Assembly: GCA_003520145.1 (NCBI GenBank)
Contig: DOVJ01000131.1
Span: forward strand, 1-8,512
Length of the DNA stretch: 8,512 nucleotides
Direction: 5' to 3'
Source of the DNA: Eubacterium sp.
Lineage (GTDB): Bacteria > Bacillota > Clostridia > Lachnospirales > Lachnospiraceae
The translations under genes were made by a program, and so were the position numbers. How positions within the stretch are numbered: the stretch's first letter is position 1; each line of letters starts with the position of its first letter. Positions 1-6,639 of this stretch are shown one piece after another. The notes beneath the pieces are model-generated. The model made no database searches. It was given only the letters and a program-made list of their open reading frames with translations, and was not told the origin of the DNA.

Positions 1-61
1 GCGAAAGTATAGAAATCTTGACGTGTCCTAGTGATAGTTTTTTACAGTCCCTTTTTTCATT

Positions 62-1204
62 TTATTCTTTTATTGCTACCCATCTCAGGCGCTTACATAT
101 TTTTGCACTCAGGTTGAATAGAGCATATACAATAACTCCTGCCGCAAAATTAAACAATGTCCATTTGATAAGTTCAACACTGAACAAAAATGGGTGATTT
201 TGTAATAAAACTATTATTTCAGTATTGTTATATATATTTCTAAAGAACCTATTTTCATGAATCAGATACACTGTAAATGTTGATGCGCCAAGATAATTAA
301 TAACTTTGCTATTCGGTATTCTGAGTCGTCTAAATATTTCAAATACAGAGATTACAATTACAACAACCATAATATCATAATTTGTTGGATAATATACAGG
401 CTGAATAAATGTCCCTTCGGATCCCGTCCAGATATAATTCTGTATTTCATTCTGTGTATTATTGTAAACTGTAAAGCCATATATAATATTCATAACGATT
501 ATGACAACGAAGAATATATATCCCCTTACCTTTTCAAAAGGATTATACTTACGGATATAACCTCCCATCAGATAATAAAACACACCTACTCCGAGAGTTC
601 TCAAATCTTCGCTAAGTGTATACAGCAAATTACCAGTCCATTGAAGTTCAACAATAGAAAAAACAACAACAATCAATGTTAACGCTTTATTTTTTTCTGC
701 ATTAATCATGTATTTGTTTAAAACAACGGCTGCCAACAACATTATTACAAAATAATAACCAATAAACCACCATTCAGAGTTGAAGTCAGATATCTTGATC
801 AAGTTAAAGTACGTCAACTTATCTTTATTAGTCACATAAAACACTATACTAGAACAAAAAAGTAATAAAACCGTTACATATCCCAATTGCGAGAGAAGCT
901 TTTTGGATATCTTAACAAGATCTATCTTTGCTTTATTCGCCATAAAGTACCCTGAAATCATTATAAAAAGACCATTGCCTATACGTCCCATAGGCATTAT
1001 CATATTTACAATCAATAATTTTTTATAGAATACAGGATAACTAAACAAACCATTGCCTAAAACACGTTGGCTATTTGCATCTATAAGCTGATATCTTGGC
1101 CAATGCATCGTGACATGTAACAGCACGATCATCAGCATTGCAAGAACTCTCAATAGTTCAAAATTAGAACTACGCGTTTTTTTCACTACATTTTTATCTT
1201 CCAT
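62..1204 (-). CDS. Acyltransferase family 3 integral membrane protein
   Basis: This 380-residue, very hydrophobic protein has about ten predicted membrane segments (roughly residues 15-35, 62-87, 104-124, 145-163, 172-188, 204-219, 228-248, 276-292, 301-317 and 345-368). The first segment carries LLRVLAMLMIVLLHV with His30, the position of the family's conserved histidine. GNGLFIMISGYFM (77-89) and YLGASTFTVYLIHE (304-317) are also typical of acyltransferase 3 (OatA/WecH-like). The family moves acetyl or other acyl groups onto cell-surface glycans, exopolysaccharide or peptidoglycan; the substrate here cannot be told. No extracellular SGNH domain is present. The ATG start has a modest GGAAG site created by a 13-bp tandem repeat. 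It lies 21 bases after the U32 gene on the same strand, so it may be read from the same transcript. It is clearly more AT-rich than its neighbours and is unrelated to their RNA theme, which suggests late acquisition. Confidence 0.9.
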   Translation of the reverse strand: MEDKNVVKKTRSSNFELLRVLAMLMIVLLHVTMHWPRYQLIDANSQRVLGNGLFSYPVFYKKLLIVNMIMPMGRIGNGLFIMISGYFMANKAKIDLVKISKKLLSQLGYVTVLLLFCSSIVFYVTNKDKLTYFNLIKISDFNSEWWFIGYYFVIMLLAAVVLNKYMINAEKNKALTLIVVVFSIVELQWTGNLLYTLSEDLRTLGVGVFYYLMGGYIRKYNPFEKVRGYIFFVVIIVMNIIYGFTVYNNTQNEIQNYIWTGSEGTFIQPVYYPTNYDIMVVVIVISVFEIFRRLRIPNSKVINYLGASTFTVYLIHENRFFRNIYNNTEIIVLLQNHPFLFSVELIKWTLFNFAAGVIVYALFNLSAKICKRLRWVAIKE

Positions 1205-1222
1205 TTTTATCTTCCATTTTTA
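1189..1222. repeat. 13-bp tandem repeat covering the acyltransferase start
   Basis: The unit CATTTTTATCTTC occurs at 1189-1201 and again at 1202-1214, followed by a partial 8-base copy at 1215-1222. On the minus strand each unit reads as a weak SD (GGAAG) plus an ATG. The ATG at 1217 starts an out-of-frame 7-codon ORF (MEDKNGR, stop at 1194-1196) that overlaps the real start at 1204. Because 13 is not a multiple of three, gain or loss of a unit changes which ATG is in frame with the acyltransferase. Confidence 0.85.
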
Positions 1223-1225
1223 AGT

Positions 1226-2449
1226 TCACCCTTTAAATATCCTGAACATATCATACTTCTCTATCTTCTTATCGAATCTCACCTTAAGACTTTCCTTAGC
1301 ATGCGGCGCACTGTCGACACTCACGCCATCCGCTCCAACTATCTCAAGCACCTTAGCTGATTCATTGACGCCATCATGTGTTCTCATAAGTTCTATCTCA
1401 TCACCTACACAGAACTTATTCCTCTGCGTCATATGTACCCATTCATCATCTACCTCTTCAGCATATCCAAGATAAACATATTCCTTAACATAATCATTGT
1501 TATCATAGACCTGCGCATCAGCATGCGGCTTTCCGTAGAAAAATCCCGTTGTATACTGTCTATAAGTACACTTTGATATCTCTTCCATGTAAATCGGAAG
1601 TCTTTTTTGATAATACTCTCTTCCGCCCTTAGCATAGTCATCCATAGCCATACGATATGCTCTGGTTATAGTAGCCACATAAAGAGCAGTCTTCATACGA
1701 CCTTCGACCTTGAAAGAATCTATTCCACTTTCCATCAGATCATCCACATGCTCGATCATGCACAGATCCTTAGAATTGAATATATATGTTCCTCGCTCAT
1801 TCTCATACACAGGCATGTACTGTCCCGGTCTCTTCTCCTCAACAACAGCATATTGCCATCTGCAAGGATGTGTACAGGCACCCTGATTTGCATCCCTTCC
1901 GGTAAGAAAGTTGCTAAGAAGACACCTTCCCGAATAAGATATACACATAGCGCCATGGATAAATGTTTCGATTTCCATGTCATCAGGTATATGCTTTCTT
2001 ATATCGATTATCTCCTTAAGCGATAACTCACGTCCCGTAACAACACGCTTAGCGCCTAATCCATGCCAGAAATTGAATGTCTGATAATTGACATTATTGG
2101 CCTGCGTACTGATATGTATATCTATATCCTTACATATATCACGGGCCATAACAAAAAGCCCCGGATCAGATATGATAAGCGCATCAGGCTTAAGCTCACT
2201 AAGCTCCTCAAAGTAACCCTTAGCCTCTTCTATATCGTCATTATGTGCTAAGATATTGGCAGTAACATATACTTTCACTCCATGTGCATGAGCAAATTCT
2301 ATACCACACCTCATATCTTCTTTTGAAAAGTTCTTTGCATTAGCCCTTAAGCTAAATGCCTCTCCACCTATAAAAACCGCATCAGCCCCATATATAACGG
2401 CAATCTTAAGCACCTCAAGACTGCTCGCAGGTATCAACAATTCAGGCAT
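1226..2449 (-). CDS. trhP: U32-family protein, TrhP-type tRNA U34 hydroxylation factor
   Basis: This 407-residue protein belongs to the U32 'peptidase' family. It opens with MPELLIPASSLEVLKIAV and a GADAVFIGG stretch, and has STQANN at 114-119. The family cysteine cluster is present as Cys169, Cys176, Cys192 and Cys196 (CISYSGRC, then ACTHPC), the presumed iron-sulfur ligands. SFKVEGRMKT (245-254) is another family hallmark. Despite the family name, characterised bacterial members modify RNA: TrhP, with prephenate, is needed to form 5-hydroxyuridine at tRNA position 34. The gene upstream is a TrmR-type methyltransferase that would methylate that product, which supports this role. The ATG at 2449 has AAAGGA seven bases upstream and follows the methyltransferase stop by three bases. 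B. subtilis has two adjacent U32 genes here (yrrN, yrrO); this window has one, of about YrrO length. A collagenase-like protease label is less likely. Confidence 0.82.
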   Translation of the reverse strand: MPELLIPASSLEVLKIAVIYGADAVFIGGEAFSLRANAKNFSKEDMRCGIEFAHAHGVKVYVTANILAHNDDIEEAKGYFEELSELKPDALIISDPGLFVMARDICKDIDIHISTQANNVNYQTFNFWHGLGAKRVVTGRELSLKEIIDIRKHIPDDMEIETFIHGAMCISYSGRCLLSNFLTGRDANQGACTHPCRWQYAVVEEKRPGQYMPVYENERGTYIFNSKDLCMIEHVDDLMESGIDSFKVEGRMKTALYVATITRAYRMAMDDYAKGGREYYQKRLPIYMEEISKCTYRQYTTGFFYGKPHADAQVYDNNDYVKEYVYLGYAEEVDDEWVHMTQRNKFCVGDEIELMRTHDGVNESAKVLEIVGADGVSVDSAPHAKESLKVRFDKKIEKYDMFRIFKG

Positions 2450-2452
2450 AAT

Positions 2453-3097
2453 TCAATCCTTTCTTATGCTTAAAGCCACGCCATCACCTAACGGAATGAG
2501 CGAAGTATCAAGTTCATCACTGTGAGTTAATGCATGCAGATATTCTCTCATACGCTCGTGTATAGTCCTGTCACGTCTCTCAACTACAAACTTCGACTGC
2601 AATATACACATATCACACAAAATATTATCCGTGAGCATCATTGCCCCCGGATTCATAAGTTTCATACATAACTTCAGATAAGTCATATATTGTGCCTTCG
2701 CAGCATCCATAAATATAAAATCATACTTATCCTTAAGAGTAAGAAGAACCTCAGCACAATCACCTTCATACAGTGTGATCCTATCCTCCATACCATATGC
2801 TTTGATATTGGCCTTGGCACTTACAATCCTCTTATCATAATTCTCAATAGTATCTATATGACAATCCTTCGGCATATTCATAGCCATATATATAGCAGAA
2901 TAACCTATGGCAGTACCGAGTTCAAGTATCCTCTTCGGTTTCTTGAGATTAAGCATAACTCTTATGAAGTTCTCCATCTCTTCTCTTATGATGGGAACAC
3001 CGTTTCTTTCAGCTTCCCGTCTTAGATTCCAGAGTCCGCAAGGTGCCTCGTTATCATATGATTTTATGAATTCAGATATATTATAAAAATCCGCCAT
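2453..3097 (-). CDS. trmR: SAM-dependent O-methyltransferase, TrmR (YrrM) type
   Basis: This 214-residue Rossmann-fold methyltransferase is of the COMT-like O-methyltransferase family 3. The SAM-binding motif I is RILELGTAIGYSAIYMA (56-72), followed by the acidic loop DTIEN (82-86). FIFMDAAKAQY (127-137) and LTDNIL (155-160) supply Asp131, Asp157 and Asn158, the usual metal ligands of the family. In B. subtilis the syntenic YrrM/TrmR methylates 5-hydroxyuridine at tRNA wobble position 34 to 5-methoxyuridine. The U32/TrhP gene immediately downstream would make its substrate, so the same role is inferred here; a small-molecule O-methyltransferase cannot be excluded from sequence alone. The ATG at 3097 is preceded by AGAGGA at about five bases. 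The gene starts nine bases after the MltG-like gene and ends three bases before the U32 start, so it is tightly packed in the operon. No motif is missing. Confidence 0.85.
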   Translation of the reverse strand: MADFYNISEFIKSYDNEAPCGLWNLRREAERNGVPIIREEMENFIRVMLNLKKPKRILELGTAIGYSAIYMAMNMPKDCHIDTIENYDKRIVSAKANIKAYGMEDRITLYEGDCAEVLLTLKDKYDFIFMDAAKAQYMTYLKLCMKLMNPGAMMLTDNILCDMCILQSKFVVERRDRTIHERMREYLHALTHSDELDTSLIPLGDGVALSIRKD

Positions 3098-3106
3098 ATT
3101 CTTCCT

Positions 3107-3562
3107 CTATGACTCAGGCACAGCTTCCTGTGTCACTTCTTCGATAGTAGATTCAACATTATTCTCAGTCACAGTTTCCGGTGGCAGATATGTCTCTCCA
3201 GAACAGATCTTTGCAAGAAGCTCTGTTGGAGTCATATTAGTATTGAGCATATATTTACCCGGAACATACTTCTTCGAATACTCAGACAGCTTAATCTGAA
3301 CAAAAAACACATTCTGATCTTCAACAAGTCCTGACTCAAACATAAGCTTTGCTATAGCATCATCAGTCATGCCCTTCTTGACTTCCACAAGGACACTGTG
3401 TCCTAAGCCCTCAGACATAGGCTTTTCGTTGAATATATTATATCCAAAGCTATAAGCTCTATTACCCACATTGAATACAAAAAGAACACATATAGAGAAT
3501 ACGATTATACCGATAGATGCCGAAACTATCGAAAATATGATATTCTTTGGACTAAAATTCAT
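3107..3562 (-). CDS. MltG/YceG-like membrane protein lacking the transglycosylase domain
   Basis: This protein of 151 residues has one N-terminal membrane anchor (about 7-33), a small extracytoplasmic domain at about 57-122 and an acidic Thr/Glu-rich tail to the end. The domain resembles the LysM-like N-terminal subdomain of MltG/YceG: VEVKKGMTDDAIAKLMFESG, then a PGKYMLNTNMTPTELLAKI-type segment. Full MltG endolytic transglycosylases are about 330-400 residues, with a catalytic domain after this region. Here that domain and its catalytic Glu are absent and the reading frame ends cleanly. It may therefore be a non-catalytic relative that binds glycan or a partner, or a natural reduction of MltG. 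Its position just before trmR matches yrrL (mltG) in B. subtilis. I chose the ATG at 3562, which has GAAGG at seven bases; an in-frame TTG at 3577 has only a poor site. The preceding ylbF stop is 18 bases away. Confidence 0.75.
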   Translation of the reverse strand: MNFSPKNIIFSIVSASIGIIVFSICVLFVFNVGNRAYSFGYNIFNEKPMSEGLGHSVLVEVKKGMTDDAIAKLMFESGLVEDQNVFFVQIKLSEYSKKYVPGKYMLNTNMTPTELLAKICSGETYLPPETVTENNVESTIEEVTQEAVPES

Positions 3563-3580
3563 CTTGTTACCTTCCAATCA

Positions 3581-3931
3581 CTAATTTTCCATAAAGCTGA
3601 TATCAAGGTCTAATTCTTCTACCAATCTGTAATTGATATCCTGTATAATTCTGCACACAACAAGCTCAGCATCCAAAAAAGCCCTGGCTATCTCGTTAGC
3701 TTTAAGTTCATCATACTCAGCGATATACTGCATAACCTCGTTAGCATACTGCTCTTCTCCGAGGTCTGAATTGTTATTGACATAGAAGGTTCTTCGTCTG
3801 ATATAATTAACCTTGTCATACAATTGCGGTTCTCGCTTTAGAGCCTCAAGACAATGCAGGTATTCTTTGTATTCATCACTTTCGAGTATGGCATCTTTAA
3901 GTTTTTGCGTACATTTGTCTATATTAAGCAT
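3581..3931 (-). CDS. YlbF-family protein (RNase Y-complex / competence regulator family)
   Basis: This 116-residue soluble, almost entirely helical protein fits the YlbF/YmcA family: an N-terminal LKDAILESDEYKEYLHCLEAL helix-type segment, a central KREPQLYDKVNYIRR stretch and long charged helices after it. In B. subtilis, YlbF, YmcA and YaaT form a complex that steers RNase Y in mRNA maturation and influences competence, biofilm and sporulation. The location directly after RNase J fits an RNA-decay role, which is inference. Cysteines are at 7, 27 and 93 only; I see no C-terminal cysteine cluster of the kind I recall for B. subtilis YlbF, so an iron-sulfur site is not evident. The ATG at 3931 is preceded by AGGAG at six bases, and this site overlaps the TAG stop of rnjA, which suggests coupled translation. 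Which YlbF subfamily it belongs to is unclear. Confidence 0.8.
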   Translation of the reverse strand: MLNIDKCTQKLKDAILESDEYKEYLHCLEALKREPQLYDKVNYIRRRTFYVNNNSDLGEEQYANEVMQYIAEYDELKANEIARAFLDAELVVCRIIQDINYRLVEELDLDISFMEN

Positions 3932-3940
3932 AAACTACTC

Positions 3941-5617
3941 CTAAACACCGGCCTCTATGATAACAGGAATTATGAGAGGACTTCTCTTGAGATTCTTCCA
4001 CAGATACTGTCCTATGTTCTCCTTCACGAGATTCTTAATCCTATTTTTCTCACGCCTGCTGTCATTATCAAACTTCTCGATACATTCCATAGTTATGTTA
4101 GTACATTCGTCGATGATCATGCCAGCTTCCTTAGTATATATAAAGCCTCTGCTTATAATCTCAGGCATAGCCACTAGTTCCTTAGTCACCTCATCAAATA
4201 CCATGATTATGACCATCATACCGCCCTCAGACAACTGCTGTCTGTCACGAAGTACAACATTGCCGACATCGCCAACGCCAAGTCCGTCAACATATACCGC
4301 ACCAGCCTCAACAGATCCGCTAAGCTTAGCTTCGCCCTCATCAAACTCAACAACATCTCCAGAGTTGATGATATAGACATTGTCCTTAGGTATACCCATA
4401 GAAACAGCAAGTTCCTTATGAGCGATGAGATGTCTGAATTCACCATGAACAGGTATAGCATACTTAGGCTTAACCAGAGTATAGATAAGCTTCAACTCCT
4501 CCTGACAGGCATGTCCCGACACGTGAGTATCCTGGAATATAACCTTCGCACCCTTCATAGCAAGCTCGTTGATAACATTAGATACGGACTTTTCGTTACC
4601 AGGAATAGGCGTAGAGCTGAACACAACAACATCTCCAGGATTTATGACCACCTTGCGGTGAAGCGAAGCAGCCATCCTTGCAAGAGCCGCACTCGATTCG
4701 CCCTGACTTCCGGTTGTGATGAGAACCATCTGCTCATCGCTGTAATTCTTCATATCCTCTATGTCTATGAGCGTATTTTCCGGAACACTTAAGTATCCAA
4801 GCTTCATGGCAACCTCAACAGTCTTGACCATGCTTCTTCCGTCTACAGCAAGCTTTCTGCCGTACTTTGCAGCCATGTTGATGATCTGCTGAACACGGTC
4901 AACGTTAGATGCAAATGTAGCGATAATGATCCTCGATTTGCGATTCTCGTTGAATATATTGTCAAACACCTTACCTATAGTGCTCTCAGACATAGTAAAA
5001 CCTGGCTTGATAGCATTCGTGCTGTCCATAAGAAGCGCAAGAACACCTTTTTTACCAAGTTCTCCTAACCTCTGAAGATCAATAGGCTCACCATATACAG
5101 GAGTGTAATCAACCTTAAAATCACCGGTATGGATGATTATACCCTGTCTTGTATATATGGCAAATGCAGCGGCATCCGCTATACTGTGATTAGTTCTTAT
5201 GAACTCAACCTTAAAAGTTCCAAGATTAATAGTCTGGCCATAAGATATGACCTTCCTCTTTACCTTGCCAAGAAGCCCATGTTCTTCGAGCTTCGAATCG
5301 ATAAGCCCCATAGTGAGCTTAGTTGCATATATAGGTATATTGATTTCCTTAAGAACATAAGGAATCGCACCTATATGGTCTTCATGGCCATGAGTTATGA
5401 CCATGCCCTTAATCTTATCTTTATTCTTCTTTAGATAGTTGATATTAGGGATAACGATATCTACACCAAGCATCTCATCGTCTGGAAATGACAGACCGCA
5501 ATCCACTATGATTATACTGTCATCATCTTCAAATACCGTTATATTCATACCTATCTGCTCAAGACCACCCAGCGGTATGATCTTGACTTTTCCCGGCACT
5601 TTCTCCTTTTTTGCCAA
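3941..5617 (-). CDS. rnjA: Ribonuclease J (beta-CASP metallo-beta-lactamase RNase)
   Basis: This 558-residue protein is full length for RNase J, which has 5'-3' exonuclease and endonuclease activity in mRNA turnover and rRNA/RNA maturation in the cytoplasm. The metallo-beta-lactamase core shows THGHEDHIG (75-83, zinc ligands His76, His78, Asp80, His81), His144 in TNHSIAD and Asp166 in HTGDFKVD. The beta-CASP part includes ATFASNVDRVQQI (233-245), TTGSQGE (301-307), HVSGHA (365-370) and IPVHGE (388-393). The C-terminal region ends in a WKNLKRSPLIIPVII segment typical of the family. The start is a TTG at 5617, with GGAGG 11 bases upstream inside the DUF1292 gene. An in-frame GTG at 5599 (Val7) has AAGGAG only three bases before it. 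Neither is ideal, so the exact start is uncertain, but both lie before the conserved KIIPLGG. Whether the genome holds a second RNase J cannot be seen. Confidence 0.96.
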   Translation of the reverse strand: MAKKEKVPGKVKIIPLGGLEQIGMNITVFEDDDSIIIVDCGLSFPDDEMLGVDIVIPNINYLKKNKDKIKGMVITHGHEDHIGAIPYVLKEINIPIYATKLTMGLIDSKLEEHGLLGKVKRKVISYGQTINLGTFKVEFIRTNHSIADAAAFAIYTRQGIIIHTGDFKVDYTPVYGEPIDLQRLGELGKKGVLALLMDSTNAIKPGFTMSESTIGKVFDNIFNENRKSRIIIATFASNVDRVQQIINMAAKYGRKLAVDGRSMVKTVEVAMKLGYLSVPENTLIDIEDMKNYSDEQMVLITTGSQGESSAALARMAASLHRKVVINPGDVVVFSSTPIPGNEKSVSNVINELAMKGAKVIFQDTHVSGHACQEELKLIYTLVKPKYAIPVHGEFRHLIAHKELAVSMGIPKDNVYIINSGDVVEFDEGEAKLSGSVEAGAVYVDGLGVGDVGNVVLRDRQQLSEGGMMVIIMVFDEVTKELVAMPEIISRGFIYTKEAGMIIDECTNITMECIEKFDNDSRREKNRIKNLVKENIGQYLWKNLKRSPLIIPVIIEAGV

Positions 5618-5633
5618 TTCTCGTCAATCCTCC
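5597..5633 (-). promoter_or_regulatory. Two imperfect ribosome binding sites at the rnjA start
   Basis: GGAGG (plus-strand 5629-5633) lies 11 bases before the TTG start at 5617, a long spacing. AAGGAG (5603-5608) lies three bases before an in-frame GTG at 5599, a short spacing. A weak start codon with off-optimal spacing suggests modest initiation, or dependence on ribosomes finishing the DUF1292 gene, whose stop at 5624-5626 lies between the two sites. Confidence 0.55.
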
Positions 5634-5878
5634 AATTCATCAAGCAAAAGTTCAAAAACCTGCTCAGCTTCTTCATCGTCTACCATCTCATATCTGGCTT
5701 CAGACTCCGACTCATCGGACATATCCTTCATAACGAAGGTTTCAACATCACTCGCATCATCGTCATACTTATCTGTAACAAGTATATAATTGCGACCTGC
5801 GAGTCTTGTGGAAGAAAGCACATAGAATTCCTCCGCACCGTTATCACCTTCGAATAATATCTTTTCTAACTTAGACAT
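5624..5878 (-). CDS. DUF1292 small acidic protein (YrzB family)
   Basis: This 84-residue, strongly acidic protein fits the DUF1292 family: KILFEGDNGAEEFYVLSST near the start, NYILVTDKYDDD in the middle and a C-terminal EAEQVFELLLDELED helix. DUF1292 proteins are conserved in Firmicutes next to ireB and ruvX, as seen here. I know of no established biochemical function, and the acidic surface only hints at a binding role. I chose the ATG at 5878: it has GTGGAGA about six bases upstream and follows the ruvX stop by one base. An in-frame ATG at 5905 inside ruvX would add nine residues but has no convincing ribosome site, and the family usually begins close to the KI/LxFE segment. The end of this gene carries the GGAGG used by rnjA. 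Confidence 0.88.
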   Translation of the reverse strand: MSKLEKILFEGDNGAEEFYVLSSTRLAGRNYILVTDKYDDDASDVETFVMKDMSDESESEARYEMVDDEEAEQVFELLLDELED

Positions 5879-5879
5879 A

Positions 5880-6311
5880 TTAATCTCCACTTTTATTGTT
5901 TTCATCCAGATAGGACTGAAGTATGATCTGAGCCGCGATCATATCCACATATTCGTGGCGTTCTTCCTTCTTGATTCCACACTCATCCATGATATCTATG
6001 GCTGAAGTGGTAGTATATCTCTCATCCCAGAATATAATCCGGCAATCACAACGCCTCTTGAGAGCTTCTGCAAAAGCCCTGGCCTTAGAAGCTCTCTCCC
6101 CTTCATCACCATCAGGCATAAGAGGAAGACCTATAACCACGTCATAGGCTTTATATTCTGCTATTAATTCTTCAACTCTGGCAAGAGTCCTGCGAAGCTT
6201 ATCCTCGCGGTCTCTTCTGATTATCTCCTTGGCTGTTGCTATGCGCGAATCATTGGCGCATATAGCCACTCCGACGGTCTTTGAACCGTAATCAAGCCCA
6301 AGATAAGCCAT
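5880..6311 (-). CDS. ruvX: RuvX/YqgF family RNase H-fold nuclease
   Basis: This 143-residue protein has the usual family length and all three acidic active-site positions: Asp7 in YLGLDYGSKTVGVAI, Glu97 in FWDERYTT and Asp123 in VDMIAAQIILQ. VVIGLP at 58-63 is also characteristic. The family is annotated as a putative Holliday junction resolvase. Genetic work on E. coli YqgF points to processing of pre-16S rRNA ends, which suits the RNA theme of this operon. It acts in the cytoplasm. The ATG at 6311 follows the ireB stop by three bases, and its AAGGG-type ribosome site lies within the last ireB codons. The next gene begins one base after its stop. The order ireB-ruvX-DUF1292 is a conserved Firmicute trio. 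Confidence 0.95.
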   Translation of the reverse strand: MAYLGLDYGSKTVGVAICANDSRIATAKEIIRRDREDKLRRTLARVEELIAEYKAYDVVIGLPLMPDGDEGERASKARAFAEALKRRCDCRIIFWDERYTTTSAIDIMDECGIKKEERHEYVDMIAAQIILQSYLDENNKSGD

Positions 6312-6314
6312 ATA

Positions 6315-6575
6315 TTACCATCCCTTATTATTGATAAAGTAGCTTAAGACTTCCTCAACGATCTCATCTCTCTCAACCTTCATGATGAGACTTCTCGCAT
6401 TATTATAGCTGGTTATGTATGTTGGATCACCAGACATGATATAACCTACGATCTGAGTAACAGGATTATATCCTTTTTCCTTAAGAGCCTTATATACAGT
6501 CTCAATAACCTCAGATACTGATATATCCTGCTCTGGCTGAATCTTAAAATACTTTGTATTACCTAAATTCTCCAT
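6315..6575 (-). CDS. ireB: IreB family regulatory phosphoprotein (DUF965)
   Basis: This 86-residue protein matches the IreB/UPF0297 family strongly: VYKALKEKGYNPVTQIVGYI, then SGDPTYITSYNNAR and ERDEIVEEVLSYF. In Enterococcus faecalis, IreB is phosphorylated on N-terminal threonines by the PASTA kinase IreK and reversed by IreP, and it affects cell-wall stress and cephalosporin resistance. With the ATG at 6575 the protein begins MENLGNTKYF, placing a Thr at residue 7, one of the two positions phosphorylated in E. faecalis as I recall; residue 4 is Leu. I prefer this start because AGAGGA lies six bases upstream; an in-frame TTG at 6581 would leave no room for a ribosome site. It is the first gene after an internal promoter and sits upstream of ruvX, as in most Firmicutes. 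Kinase partners are not in the window. Confidence 0.94.
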   Translation of the reverse strand: MENLGNTKYFKIQPEQDISVSEVIETVYKALKEKGYNPVTQIVGYIMSGDPTYITSYNNARSLIMKVERDEIVEEVLSYFINNKGW

Positions 6576-6604
6576 AAACAATCCTCTTTACATATATTTC
6601 TTTA

Positions 6605-6633
6605 ATTGTATATCAAATCCCGTTTCTTTGCAA
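6605..6633 (-). promoter_or_regulatory. Sigma-A-like promoter for the ireB-ruvX-rnjA operon
   Basis: On the minus strand TTGCAA (6628-6633) and TACAAT (6605-6610) are separated by 17 bases. The -10 box matches the consensus at five of six positions and the -35 box at four of six. The start of transcription would fall near 6598, giving a short leader to the AGAGGA at 6582-6587 and the ireB ATG at 6575. No terminator hairpin was seen after mtaB, so read-through from mtaB is also likely. Confidence 0.6.
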
Positions 6634-6639
6634 GTTTTT

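Noticed and set aside
18..46. Possible plus-strand promoter TTGACG with TTTACA
   Set aside because: The -10 box is poor and it would only drive antisense transcription into the acyltransferase gene.
1..61. Search for a terminator or next gene after the acyltransferase
   Set aside because: No convincing hairpin with a T run, and the minus-strand ATG near 60 stops after ten codons, so nothing can be called.
1607..2026. Plus-strand open frame opposite the U32 gene
   Set aside because: It lies wholly antisense to a gene with clear family motifs, has no ribosome site and its translation resembles no family.
3957..4376. Plus-strand open frame of 139 codons opposite rnjA
   Set aside because: It is antisense to the RNase J C-terminal region. 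Its Ser/Pro/Thr-rich translation is a by-product of the opposite-strand codons.
5439..5789. Plus-strand Ser-rich open frame opposite rnjA and DUF1292
   Set aside because: It spans the junction of two well-supported minus-strand genes, and the serine runs mirror Asp/Glu-rich codons on the other strand.
5879..5905. Longer start for the DUF1292 gene at 5905
   Set aside because: The ATG inside ruvX has no convincing SD, whereas the ATG at 5878 has GTGGAGA at good spacing and fits the family N-terminus.
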